The notes beneath the pieces are model-generated. The model did no database searches. It was not told the DNA's origin and saw only the letters and a program-made list of their open reading frames with translations. From DASWIG01 sp965371445 (GTDB taxonomy: Bacteria > Acidobacteriota > Thermoanaerobaculia > Multivoradales > J023), in contig CBDUYN010000226.1 of assembly GCA_965371445.1 (NCBI GenBank), positions 1 through 14,222 of the forward strand: DNA of 14,222 bases, in the 5' to 3' direction. The translations under genes were made by a program, and so were the position numbers. Positions 1-6,859 of the stretch are shown here, one piece after another. Within the stretch, counting starts at the first letter, position 1, and each line of letters opens with the position of its first letter.

Positions 1-17
1 CCGGGGGGCCTTTATAT

Positions 18-42
18 ACCTCCCCCCAGGTCACCTCCCCCC
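18..42. repeat. Two direct copies of a 10-bp C-run motif
   Basis: The motif ACCTCCCCCC occurs at 18-27 and again at 33-42, exactly 15 bp apart. The first copy can also pair with the G run at 3-8: CCGGGGGG at 1-8 faces CCCCCCAGG at 22-30 with one bulged A. No gene is visible at this edge. The stretch may be part of a longer repeat that continues to the left of the window, which cannot be judged from here. Confidence 0.4.
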
Positions 43-54
43 GCCGGCCGCGCG

Positions 55-92
55 CCCCCGGGGTTTAACCCCGGGGGGTGCCCCCGCGGCAC
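55..92 (-). terminator. GC-rich hairpins downstream of the leftward operon (possible terminator)
   Basis: Positions 55-77 form a perfect palindrome, with 11-bp arms (C5 G4 T2 and its complement) around a single T at 66. A second small hairpin, GTGCC/GGCAC, follows at 78-82 and 88-92. They lie 42-79 bp past the stop codon of the last leftward gene, where a transcription end would be expected. There is no T run after the stem on the minus strand, so this is not a textbook intrinsic terminator. It could equally be a repeat or a protein-binding palindrome. Confidence 0.35.
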
Positions 93-133
93 GGGCGGTT
101 ACGGAGCAGGGAAACGGGTGTTGCCTTGGGAGG

Positions 134-673
134 TCAAGCACCAGAGGACCTGGCCCCGGCGCGAGGCCCAGCAGTTTCATTCCTCCAACCGGAAAGCGAT
201 GTCGGCAAGCTGGGACCGGCGCCGTGGCAGAAAAGCCGGAGCCGATCGAGAAAGTCCCGCGGACGAGCGTCGGCTTCCAGCCCCTCGCCTCCCAGGTACG
301 ACTCGTCTTCTCGATCCCGGTAGAACCAATCGTAGGTTCCGTCTCGGAAGATCTCGACCTCGAGATGATGCCGATCTCGATCCCAGACCAGCAGGAGCCC
401 CGGCGCCTCGGTCGGTCCGGCCTGCGGCACCGGGAACTGGTCCTGGAAGCACGACCGCAACTGCCGCCAGAAACCGGCGACGTGGTCTGCGTGCTCGGCG
501 GCCAGAGAACCCTGCGGACGCCGGAGCGACCCGAGGTAGGTGGTCCAACTCTCCTGGGAGCCAGCTCTTGCGACCTCGGGGTCTGGCGCCGTGGCAGAAG
601 CCGGCCGAGAAGCTCCGCCGGTAGCTCTGGGGCTGTGCGGTTTGAGCGACATGCTGACTTTGTCGGTGCTCAT
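134..673 (-). CDS. Small hypothetical protein, 179 aa, with a charged WFYRDR-type core
   Basis: I do not recognise a named family. The ATG at 673 is chosen because AAGGGAG lies 5 bp upstream; an in-frame GTG at 700 has no such site. Residues 1-45 are Ala/Ser/Pro-rich and probably disordered. The core, about residues 42-145, looks like a folded alpha/beta domain: a WTTYLGSLR segment, then LLLVWDRDRHHLEVEIF, then DGTYDWFYRDRED, rich in aromatic and acidic residues. Residues after about 150 look unstructured. There is no signal peptide or membrane segment, so it is probably cytoplasmic. It is the last gene of the leftward run, 57 bp after the GT2 stop, and could be co-transcribed with it, although a short hairpin (TGCCGT/ACGGCA, 708-726) sits in the gap. 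It is taken as real because of its ribosome site, its protein-like composition and its strand. A link to glycan synthesis is only positional. Confidence 0.6.
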   Translation of the reverse strand: MSTDKVSMSLKPHSPRATGGASRPASATAPDPEVARAGSQESWTTYLGSLRRPQGSLAAEHADHVAGFWRQLRSCFQDQFPVPQAGPTEAPGLLLVWDRDRHHLEVEIFRDGTYDWFYRDREDESYLGGEGLEADARPRDFLDRLRLFCHGAGPSLPTSLSGWRNETAGPRAGARSSGA

Positions 674-678
674 GGGCT

Positions 679-685
679 CTCCCTT
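679..685 (-). promoter_or_regulatory. Ribosome binding site for the small hypothetical protein
   Basis: The minus strand reads AAGGGAG here, 5 bp before the ATG at 673. It decides between that ATG and the in-frame GTG at 700. Confidence 0.6.
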
Positions 686-729
686 TGGCCATCTTAGCAC
701 ACGACCTTGCCGTGCCGCAGACGGCAGCC

Positions 730-2064
730 CTACGTCTTCATGATCTCGTCGAGCTCCGCGAACACGACGGGCACGTCCTCGCCCAACCAGGCCCGAAAGG
801 CCTCGCTCGCAAACAGCCGCTCGTCGCCAGGATAAGTCGGCACGACGTAGAGCGGAAAGCGCTCGAAGATCTCGCGGTCGCTACGCTTACGACGCGCCTG
901 CACCGCCCGGCGACGCTCGGTCGCCTGGTCGAGGTTCCCCAGGACCTGGGTGACGGCCCGCAGCTGCGCCACCGTCCGGTCGTCGACGAGCCGCGTCTCC
1001 CAGGGCGAGCGCTCGTCAAAAAGCCACGGCAGAGTCGTCTTGAGCGCCTTACGAAGCCCTCTCCGAAAGAACTCCTTCGGCCCGTAGCCCTGCCACTTCT
1101 GCCGCAGGTTGGTCTCGACGACCCCCACCGGCTCGAGCGCCTCCGGCGATTCGGAGTCGGAGGCCGTGTTCCCGTCCTTTCGCACCGCCGTGTTGGCGAT
1201 CAGCCCCGCGTAGGGGTCGAAGGTCAGCTGCTCGCCGCCCGGGTTGTTTTGCACCAGGAGCGTCTGGGTCCGATGGCTCAAGGTGAGGAGGATCGCCGGC
1301 AGGAGACGCTCCAGGAGGCCGTCCTCGTAGTTCTTGTAGGCGGTCAGGAAAGCGTTGCGCTCAAAGAGGAAGCCGCGGTTGGCGTTGCCCAACATGGCGG
1401 AGGTCGCCATCGAGCGGTGGTGGACCACCGCCTCGGGCGCGAATTCGACCCGCTCGCCGCCGAGCCAGAGCCGCCAGCCCAGGTCGACGTCCTCCAGGTA
1501 GGCGAAGTAGGACTCGTCGAAGCCGCCCGCGGCCAGGAACGAGTCGCGGCGGATCAGCATGTTGCCGCCGCAGGGAAAGGGGAGCTCCGTACCCGCCGCC
1601 GGAATCTCGACCTCGTCCAGCGGAAAGCGGTAGCCCATCTGGAAGGCGTGACCGTCGAACGTCAGCACGCCGCGGGCGAAGTCGAGGCGCTCGCCCGTCC
1701 AGTCGACGATCTTGCCGGAGACCGCGGCGACGTCGTCGGGCGCGGCGCGCCAAGCGTCGACGAGCGCCGCCAGCCACTCCGGACGCGGCCGGGTGTCGTT
1801 GTTCAAGAAAACGACGGCGTCGCCGTCGGCCTCCTCGACCAGGCGGTTGTTGCCGGCACAAAAGCCCAGGTTCACGTCGCTTCGGATCAGCCGCACCTCG
1901 CCGTGGTGACGCTCGACCCATTCCACCGTGTCGTCCTGCGAGCCGTTGTCGAGCACCAGGACCTCCCACGCCACCCCGGGGTCGTGCTGCGCCTTGAGCG
2001 CCGGCAGGCAATGCTCGAGGTGATGGCGGCCGTTCCAGGTCAGGATCGCGACGGATACCTTCAA
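730..2064 (-). CDS. GT2 family glycosyltransferase (rhamnosyltransferase-like) with long C-terminal extension
   Basis: A predicted inverting glycosyltransferase of family 2 (GT-A fold), 444 aa, transferring a sugar from a nucleotide-sugar donor to a cell-surface glycan or lipid-linked intermediate in the cytoplasm. Visible motifs: SVAILTWNGR at residues 4-13, VLDNGSQDDT at 38-46, LGFCAGNN at 66-73, the metal-binding DXD-type NNDTRP at 88-93, CGGNMLIRR at 165-173 and the acceptor-side YLEDVDLGWRLW at 189-200. These resemble WbbL-type rhamnosyltransferases, but donor and acceptor cannot be read from sequence. Residues 240-444 exceed the usual catalytic domain and are helical and charged, ending in a region with LYVVPTYPGDERLF of unknown role. 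The start is TTG at 2064, overlapping the stop of the upstream GT4 gene (TTGA) and preceded by AGGAG 6 bp upstream. This implies translational coupling and a shared transcript. Confidence 0.9.
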   Translation of the reverse strand: MKVSVAILTWNGRHHLEHCLPALKAQHDPGVAWEVLVLDNGSQDDTVEWVERHHGEVRLIRSDVNLGFCAGNNRLVEEADGDAVVFLNNDTRPRPEWLAALVDAWRAAPDDVAAVSGKIVDWTGERLDFARGVLTFDGHAFQMGYRFPLDEVEIPAAGTELPFPCGGNMLIRRDSFLAAGGFDESYFAYLEDVDLGWRLWLGGERVEFAPEAVVHHRSMATSAMLGNANRGFLFERNAFLTAYKNYEDGLLERLLPAILLTLSHRTQTLLVQNNPGGEQLTFDPYAGLIANTAVRKDGNTASDSESPEALEPVGVVETNLRQKWQGYGPKEFFRRGLRKALKTTLPWLFDERSPWETRLVDDRTVAQLRAVTQVLGNLDQATERRRAVQARRKRSDREIFERFPLYVVPTYPGDERLFASEAFRAWLGEDVPVVFAELDEIMKT

Positions 2065-3314
2065 GCAAATCTCCTACTGAGCGCGCGCCGCAGCCGGAAG
2101 AAAAGGCGGTCGGGAGGCGCCAGGGTCGACGGACGGAAGGCGAACTCCTCCTTGGTCTCGTCGATCCGGGGCGACCTGAGGAAGGCGACGAGAGGCTCGA
2201 GCACCCGCTCCCAGCGGAACTCGTCGAGGAGGGCGTCCGCAGCCTTCCGGCGCTTCGCCACCTCCTCGCCCCCCGCGAGGACCTCGCGCCAGGCTTGGCC
2301 GAGCGCCCCGGCGTCGCCCTCCGGCACCACCCAGCCGGCGCCGTGCTGGCGCAGGAGACGGCTCATCGCTCCACCCTCGCTCGTCACGACCGGGCATCCT
2401 GCCGCCAGGGCGTCGAGGAAGCGGGTGCGAAGCGACAGCCGCGTCTCCAGGGTCTCCCGGTGGGTCGAGACCAGGAGATCCACCTCCCGCAGCAGGTCGT
2501 AGCGCCGCGCCGAGGGTACCCAGTCGAGGGCCAGGACGCGCCCGCCCCAAAGGCCGCGGCGCCGGCACCACGCCTCGACCTCGGTAAAGAGCTTCTGCGG
2601 TGTCGCGTCGGGGTTCGGGTTGCGGATGAAAAGCAGCCGCCAGCCCTCCTCCTCAGCCGCCGCGAAGGCCTCCAGCACCGGCCAGGGGTCGTACCAGTCG
2701 TAGAGGCCGCCGAAGAGGAGCCGCCGCTCGCCTTCCCGACGCTCGTCGAGCAGCCGTTCGGCCTTCGGAAGCTCTTCGGGAACACCAAAAGGAACGACGT
2801 CGATCAACCCCCGGACGTCGGGGTCCGCCGCCACGCGGTGCGGGTTGAGCCGTCCCAGGGCGGCGAGGAAGCCCAGGTAGAACTGCCTCTGCTCCTCGCA
2901 GGAGCAGAGGAAGAAGTCGCCGCGCGAAAGCTGCAACACCCAGGTGGCGTGGTCGTTCCGGTAGGGATCGAGCCCGAGGCTCTCGAGGTAATGGAGGTTC
3001 TCGATCAGAAACGGGTCGTAGAAGTCGACGACGCTCGGCAAGTCGGGAACCTCGCTCAGGAGGTCGTTGGCGAGCTGACCCTGGGTCACCGCGACGTCGC
3101 AGTCGCCGAGGAGCTCGCGGAGCCGGCCGCGCTCGAAGCGCCGGACGTCGACTCGACCAAGCTCTGCGGGGACGTCGTCGCCCTCGCCCGGCTGCAGGAG
3201 CACGACCTCAAGGCCCCACTCGGGAAGCCGGCGCGCGAGCTCGAGATAGCGGATGCCGATGCCGGCCATCTGGCGGCGGATCGGCTCGCTCGGCACGAGC
3301 GCCACCCGCGTCAC
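2061..3314 (-). CDS. GT4-like (GT-B fold) glycosyltransferase
   Basis: A predicted retaining glycosyltransferase of the GT-B type, 417 aa, probably acting on a surface glycan. The N-terminal lobe begins VALVPSEP and has a GIGIRYLELARRL helix at about 18-30. A GT-B-style linker is near VVPFGVPEELP (173-183). The C-terminal lobe has LLFGGLYDWYDPWPVLEAF (199-217), LALDWVPSARRYDLL (261-275) and a donor-site region ETRLSLRTRFLDALAAGCPVV (290-310). The usual EX7E glutamate pair is not obvious. The tail beyond 380 is basic and proline-containing. I place the start at GTG 3314 rather than at ATG 3335: the GTG overlaps the upstream TGA as GTGA, has AGGAG 8 bp before it, and puts the family's typical N-terminus at residue 1. 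Its own stop overlaps the next GT2 start, so it is the middle gene of a coupled trio. Confidence 0.88.
   Translation of the reverse strand: MTRVALVPSEPIRRQMAGIGIRYLELARRLPEWGLEVVLLQPGEGDDVPAELGRVDVRRFERGRLRELLGDCDVAVTQGQLANDLLSEVPDLPSVVDFYDPFLIENLHYLESLGLDPYRNDHATWVLQLSRGDFFLCSCEEQRQFYLGFLAALGRLNPHRVAADPDVRGLIDVVPFGVPEELPKAERLLDERREGERRLLFGGLYDWYDPWPVLEAFAAAEEEGWRLLFIRNPNPDATPQKLFTEVEAWCRRRGLWGGRVLALDWVPSARRYDLLREVDLLVSTHRETLETRLSLRTRFLDALAAGCPVVTSEGGAMSRLLRQHGAGWVVPEGDAGALGQAWREVLAGGEEVAKRRKAADALLDEFRWERVLEPLVAFLRSPRIDETKEEFAFRPSTLAPPDRLFFRLRRALSRRFA
2071..2075 (-). promoter_or_regulatory. Ribosome binding site supporting a TTG start
   Basis: AGGAG on the minus strand, 6 bp before the TTG at 2064, within the 3' end of the GT4 gene. 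It supports the unusual start codon of the GT2 gene. Confidence 0.6.
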
Positions 3315-5293
3315 GACTTGCGCTCCTGGACCCACTGGTGAAAACGCCAGGCGCGTGTGCCCTCCATCTCGCGCAGCAGCGCGTTCAGCCGCTCGATCTC
3401 GCCGTAGGTGGCCCGCAGCTCCGCCGCGACCTTCGCCTCCTGCTCGGTCCTCAGGCGTAGCTCCTCGGTGACCTGACCGTGCTGGGCATAGGCCTGCGCG
3501 AGCTCTTCGCGCAGGCGCCCTGCCGTCTCCTCCTGGCGGGCGATCCCCTGCCCGAGCTCGCGCTCGCGGGCATAGAGCCGCGCCAGCTCGCGGTCGAGCT
3601 CCCGGTTCTCGCGCCGCCGCTCGTCGAGCTCGGCGAGGGCCCGCCCGCGCGACTCCTCCAGGGTCCGGGCGTGGACCTCGAGCGCGGCGAGCCGGCCGTT
3701 CGTCTCGTGAAAACGCTCGACGCTACGGCGCAGCTCCTCCCCGGAACGCCGTGCCGCCTCCGCCTCGGCCACCGCCTCGGCCCGCAGCAGGTCGACGACC
3801 CGCGCCGTCGTCGCGCTGGTCCGCCGGCCGGCGTGCTTTTCAAGGACCCTGGCCTTCACCTCCAGGAAGTCGGCCCGCGCTCGGGGGTCGTCCGCCAGGA
3901 CGTGGTGGCCGGCGCCGCGGAAGTGACGATACTCGCAGGTCACCCGCGCCAGGTGGTGGAAGCTCGTCCGCGCGGCGAGGCGGATCAGGAAGTCCCAGTC
4001 CTCGAAAAAGGGCAGGTCCGTGTCGAGCCAGCCCACCTCTTCGACGAGGCCGCGCTCGACGGCGACGGTGTGGAACGGGATGTAGTTGTCGAAGAGCAGG
4101 AGGTCGGCGTCGAAGTCGCGGCTGTAGGTCAGGCGCCGCTCGACCTCCTCCCAGCCGTCCTCGCCGAGCTCGTAGACTCCGACCGCGGCGTCGGTGTAGG
4201 CGACCCGCACTCCGGCCGCGCCGACCAGCCCGGCCAGCGTCGCCAGGTGCTCGGGCGCGACCAGGTCGTCGTCGTCGAGGAAGGCGACGTAGTCGCCCTC
4301 GGCCGCCATCAGCCCGGCGTTGGCCGCCGCCGCCCGGCCGCGGTTCTCCGGCAGGTCGACGAGGCGCAGCGGCAGGGGATGCTTCGCCGGCAGCTCCGGC
4401 GGCGCGCCGCCGTCGTTGACCACCAGGACCTCGGCGCGCCGGTAGGTGCTCGCCGCGAGGCTCGCGAGCGCCTCGGCGAGAAGCTCCGGACGGTCCCGCG
4501 TACGCACCACGACGGAGATCCGCGGCCCCTCCTCCACCAGGGCGAGCTCTACCGAGCCGCCGAACGCGGTGACGAGCTGCGCCGGTGAACGGGTCGTAAA
4601 GTCCGTCACCGAGAGACGCCGGTAGGCCTCGACCGCTTCGGCACCGCCCGCCGGCAGGGTGAGCGAACGGAAACGTGCCAGGCCCCGCTTCGCCTCCAGG
4701 TAGTCGTGGCGCTCCTGCTGCGACGCGTAGCAGGCCATGGCCTCTTCGAGGCGCCCCATCTCGGCGCTGACGTCGACGAGCAGATCCGGATAGAAGGGCT
4801 GATTGCCCTCGTAGGCCAGGACACGAAGCCCCGCCACCTCCTCGCGCGAGCCAAGCTCGGCGAGGACGGAGTGGAGCGCGTGAAACGCGGCGCGGTGATC
4901 GGCGCTCGCCTCGAGCGGCGAGGTGACGAGGAGAAGCTCCGGCCGGGCGGTCAGAAGCGCTCGGCGGATTCCCTCGGCGAGCTCGTCCTGGTGCTCCGTC
5001 AAGGAACCGTCGGGAAGGCCGAGGTGGTCGACGCCGGCGACTCCCAGGACCTCGGCCGCGCGCCGCGCCTCCTCGGCCCGGCGCTCGCGGTAGGCGTCGC
5101 GGTCCTCCACCTCTTCCTCGCCGCCACCGCCGTCGGTGAGGAAGAGCACGCGCACCACGGCGCCGGCGGCGACCAGCTGGGTGAGGAGCCCGCCGCAGCC
5201 GAGAACTTCGTCGTCGTAGTGCGGCGCCAGGACGAGGGCGCTTGCGGCGTGGACCGTCTCGGTGGTCCCGGGGGGTGCGAGGGAACGGTTCAT
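3311..5293 (-). CDS. Fusion: PIG-L/LmbE-type N-deacetylase, GT2 glycosyltransferase, C-terminal coiled coil
   Basis: This 660-aa protein joins three parts. Residues about 18-235 are a PIG-L/LmbE zinc-dependent deacetylase: APHYDDE at 23-29 replaces the usual AHPDDE, with H25 and D28 as predicted metal ligands and D27 as base; LPDGS is at 93-97, and DHRAAFH at 132-138 offers H133 as third ligand. Such enzymes remove acetyl from N-acetyl amino sugars. Residues about 257-460 are a GT2 domain: ISVVVRTRDRPELL, VVNDGG at 291-296, ENRGRAAAANAG, FLDDDDL at 338-344 and EDWDFLIRLA at 431-440. Residues about 500-645 are Glu/Arg-rich, almost certainly a coiled coil, ending in EGTRAWRFHQWV, a tail often seen on polysaccharide-locus proteins. 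No signal peptide or membrane segment is visible. The ATG at 5293 has only weak ribosome-site character (AAGAG directly abutting). It opens the coupled trio and diverges from the acyltransferase gene 87 bp away, a pairing that suggests deacetylation and re-acylation of one amino sugar. Confidence 0.9.
   Translation of the reverse strand: MNRSLAPPGTTETVHAASALVLAPHYDDEVLGCGGLLTQLVAAGAVVRVLFLTDGGGGEEEVEDRDAYRERRAEEARRAAEVLGVAGVDHLGLPDGSLTEHQDELAEGIRRALLTARPELLLVTSPLEASADHRAAFHALHSVLAELGSREEVAGLRVLAYEGNQPFYPDLLVDVSAEMGRLEEAMACYASQQERHDYLEAKRGLARFRSLTLPAGGAEAVEAYRRLSVTDFTTRSPAQLVTAFGGSVELALVEEGPRISVVVRTRDRPELLAEALASLAASTYRRAEVLVVNDGGAPPELPAKHPLPLRLVDLPENRGRAAAANAGLMAAEGDYVAFLDDDDLVAPEHLATLAGLVGAAGVRVAYTDAAVGVYELGEDGWEEVERRLTYSRDFDADLLLFDNYIPFHTVAVERGLVEEVGWLDTDLPFFEDWDFLIRLAARTSFHHLARVTCEYRHFRGAGHHVLADDPRARADFLEVKARVLEKHAGRRTSATTARVVDLLRAEAVAEAEAARRSGEELRRSVERFHETNGRLAALEVHARTLEESRGRALAELDERRRENRELDRELARLYARERELGQGIARQEETAGRLREELAQAYAQHGQVTEELRLRTEQEAKVAAELRATYGEIERLNALLREMEGTRAWRFHQWVQERKS
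3323..3327 (-). promoter_or_regulatory. Ribosome binding site supporting a GTG start
   Basis: AGGAG on the minus strand, 8 bp before the GTG at 3314. It favours this start over the in-frame ATG at 3335, which lies upstream of the site. Confidence 0.55.
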
Positions 5294-5315
5294 CTCTTAC
5301 ACTCGGGGTATAGCC

Positions 5316-5344
5316 TTGACCGGGGACGGCCACCCGGGGATACG
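5316..5344 (+). promoter_or_regulatory. Possible sigma-70-type promoter for the acyltransferase gene
   Basis: TTGACC at 5316-5321 matches five of six bases of the -35 consensus. After a 17-bp spacer comes GATACG at 5339-5344, a poor -10 (three of six). The predicted transcript would start near 5351, about 30 bases before the ATG at 5381. The same 87-bp gap must also hold the leftward promoter; on that strand only a lone TATACC-like -10 is visible. Confidence 0.35.
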
Positions 5345-5380
5345 AGCCACTTCGGACGGCGGGGCCAGGATGAATTTTCA

Positions 5381-6769
5381 ATGAATTCGCGCAAAATGGA
5401 AAGCCTCCGGGACACGCGGGGGAAGATCGCCGGCCTGGAGAAGCTCCTGCCCAAGCCCCCCGCCCGCCTCGCCGCGGTCGCCTGGGACGACGACGGCTCC
5501 CTCGCGGAGAGGGTCGACGTCCACCATGCGCGGCGCCTCGAAGCCCTCGACGGTGGCCCCTTCGACGCCCTTCTGTGGAGCGTGGACGCCGCAGAGGTCG
5601 ACGTCCCGGCGCTCTGGCGAGCCCGTCGTGCCCTCGCCTCGGACGGCCGGCTCCTCCTACGCGCTGCCGGCGACGAGCAGGACGACGAAGCGGTGGTCCG
5701 CGGCCTCGTCCGCCGGCTCTCGGAGGCGGGCTTCGTCGTCACCCGCGAGCTGGGGCGCGAGGCGCTGCCGGGAGGGCGGGGCCCGCTGGTCGCGGCGCGG
5801 CCGGACGATTTTGTGGTCCGAGCGTTTGAAGACGGCGACGAAGCGGCCATCGCCCGGCTTTTCACCCGGTGCTTTCACGCCGAGCGCAGCGCCGAGAATT
5901 GGCGCTGGAAGTATCACGAGAACCCCTGGGGGAACCGCCTCATCAGCCTCGCCTTTTCGCCGCAGGGGGAGCTCGTGGCCCACTATGCCGGCTACCCCAT
6001 GCCCTTCTGGCTCGACGGACGCAGCTTCCTGGCGCTCCATATGGGCGACACGATGACGGATCCGCGGTTCCGCGACGTGGGCCGCGGCACCTCGGCACTC
6101 CTGGCGCGGACCGTGCGCCATTTCTTCGCCGTCTACCGCCAGGGACCGATGGATTTCTTCTACGGCTTCAACACCGGGCCGATCCAGCGCTTCTGCCGCT
6201 GGTTCATCGGCGGCAGCCAGGCGACGCCCGTGGCCTACCGGCGCCTGGAGCTCCGATCCGACGTCGGACGCTCGGTCCGCGGCTACCGCGTCGAGCGGGT
6301 GACGAGCACCTCACCCGCCTGGAATCGGTTCTTCCGCCGCGTGGCGCCGTGCTACCGCTTCCTCGGAAAACGCGACGCCCGTTACGTCGACTGGCGCTAC
6401 CTGGGCTCGCCCGACGGCGAATACGTCGTGTTGGCGGCCCGGCGTTTCCGGCGCCTCGTGGGATGGAGCGTCTTCCGGCGCCGCGAGGAACGTCTCCTCT
6501 GGGGCGACGCGCTCTTCCATCCGCGGCATGCGGGCGCCGCCGGGGCCGTCCTCGCGGCGGCGCGGGAGCTCCCCGAGCTCCGCGGCGCCGAAGCCGTCGC
6601 CGGCTGGTTCCCGGAACGGCCGGCGTTTCTGGCCGCCGAGCTCCGGCGTCTCGGCTTCGTGCGCCAGCGCGAGCCCGAAGGCCTCGGCTTCATCTACCTC
6701 CCCGACACCGAGACCGATCCGCCGCTCGACGATTTCTACTACACGATGGGCGACGGCGACCTCTTCTGA
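5381..6769 (+). CDS. GNAT-type acyltransferase with a degenerate methyltransferase-like N-terminal domain
   Basis: The 462-aa protein is predicted to transfer an acyl group from acyl-CoA, probably to an amino group. Residues about 25-140 resemble the second half of a Rossmann methyltransferase: FDALLWSVD at 61-69, RARRALASDGRLLLRA at 80-95 and a late SEAGFVV, but no glycine-rich SAM-binding motif. From about 144 a GNAT domain begins: FVVRAFEDGDEAAIARLF, SAENWRWKYHENPWG at 170-184, GDTMTDPRF at 222-230, and the acetyl-CoA-binding R-x-x-G-x-G as RDVGRG at 231-236. A second conserved block is YVDWRYLGSPDGEY at 335-348. This two-part architecture is typical of large GNAT proteins in polysaccharide loci. 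The ATG at 5381 is chosen because the reading frame upstream lies antisense to the deacetylase gene and AGGA is 11 bp before it; ATG 5396 lacks a site. It is the only plus-strand gene and ends 1 bp before the palindromic element. Confidence 0.85.
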   Translation: MNSRKMESLRDTRGKIAGLEKLLPKPPARLAAVAWDDDGSLAERVDVHHARRLEALDGGPFDALLWSVDAAEVDVPALWRARRALASDGRLLLRAAGDEQDDEAVVRGLVRRLSEAGFVVTRELGREALPGGRGPLVAARPDDFVVRAFEDGDEAAIARLFTRCFHAERSAENWRWKYHENPWGNRLISLAFSPQGELVAHYAGYPMPFWLDGRSFLALHMGDTMTDPRFRDVGRGTSALLARTVRHFFAVYRQGPMDFFYGFNTGPIQRFCRWFIGGSQATPVAYRRLELRSDVGRSVRGYRVERVTSTSPAWNRFFRRVAPCYRFLGKRDARYVDWRYLGSPDGEYVVLAARRFRRLVGWSVFRRREERLLWGDALFHPRHAGAAGAVLAAARELPELRGAEAVAGWFPERPAFLAAELRRLGFVRQREPEGLGFIYLPDTETDPPLDDFYYTMGDGDLF

Positions 6770-6770
6770 A

Positions 6771-6859
6771 AAATCCCCCCTACCCCCCTTTCCTAAAGGG
6801 GGGTTCAGAGAAGAATCCGGAATCTTGTCCCCCCTTTAGGAAAGGGGGGTAGGGGGATT
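6771..6859. repeat. Nested palindromic C/G-run element filling a convergent intergenic gap
   Basis: The left arm (about 6772-6803) and the right arm (about 6828-6859) are reverse complements apart from one missing C. Each arm reads AATCCCCC(C)TACCCCCCTTT and then CCTAAAGGGGGG, so each also contains its own small inverted repeat (C6T3...A3G6). The centre, AAGAATCCGGAATCTT at 6811-6826, is itself nearly palindromic. The whole element can fold into one long hairpin or several small ones. It lies exactly between the stop codons of two convergent genes (6769 and 6860). It looks like a dispersed MITE- or REP-like repeat and would work as a two-way transcription barrier. No clear target-site duplication and no long T run are seen. 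Confidence 0.85.

Noticed and set aside
11..18. TATATA box near the left edge as a leftward promoter
   Set aside because: No acceptable -35 lies at the right distance on either strand, and no start codon with a sensible ribosome site follows inside the window.
685..2502. Long plus-strand open frame over the glycosyltransferase genes
   Set aside because: It lies antisense to two clear glycosyltransferases; its product is Arg/Gly/Val-rich without motifs, as expected for a shadow frame in GC-rich DNA.
2061..6769. Mycothiol- or bacillithiol-type pathway suggested by GT4 + PIG-L deacetylase + GNAT
   Set aside because: There is no cysteine ligase, the deacetylase is fused to a GT2 with a coiled coil, and extra GT2 enzymes fit a surface-glycan locus better.
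6771..6859. CRISPR or tandem-repeat array
   Set aside because: The repeated units are inverted, not direct, and there is only one pair with no spacers.
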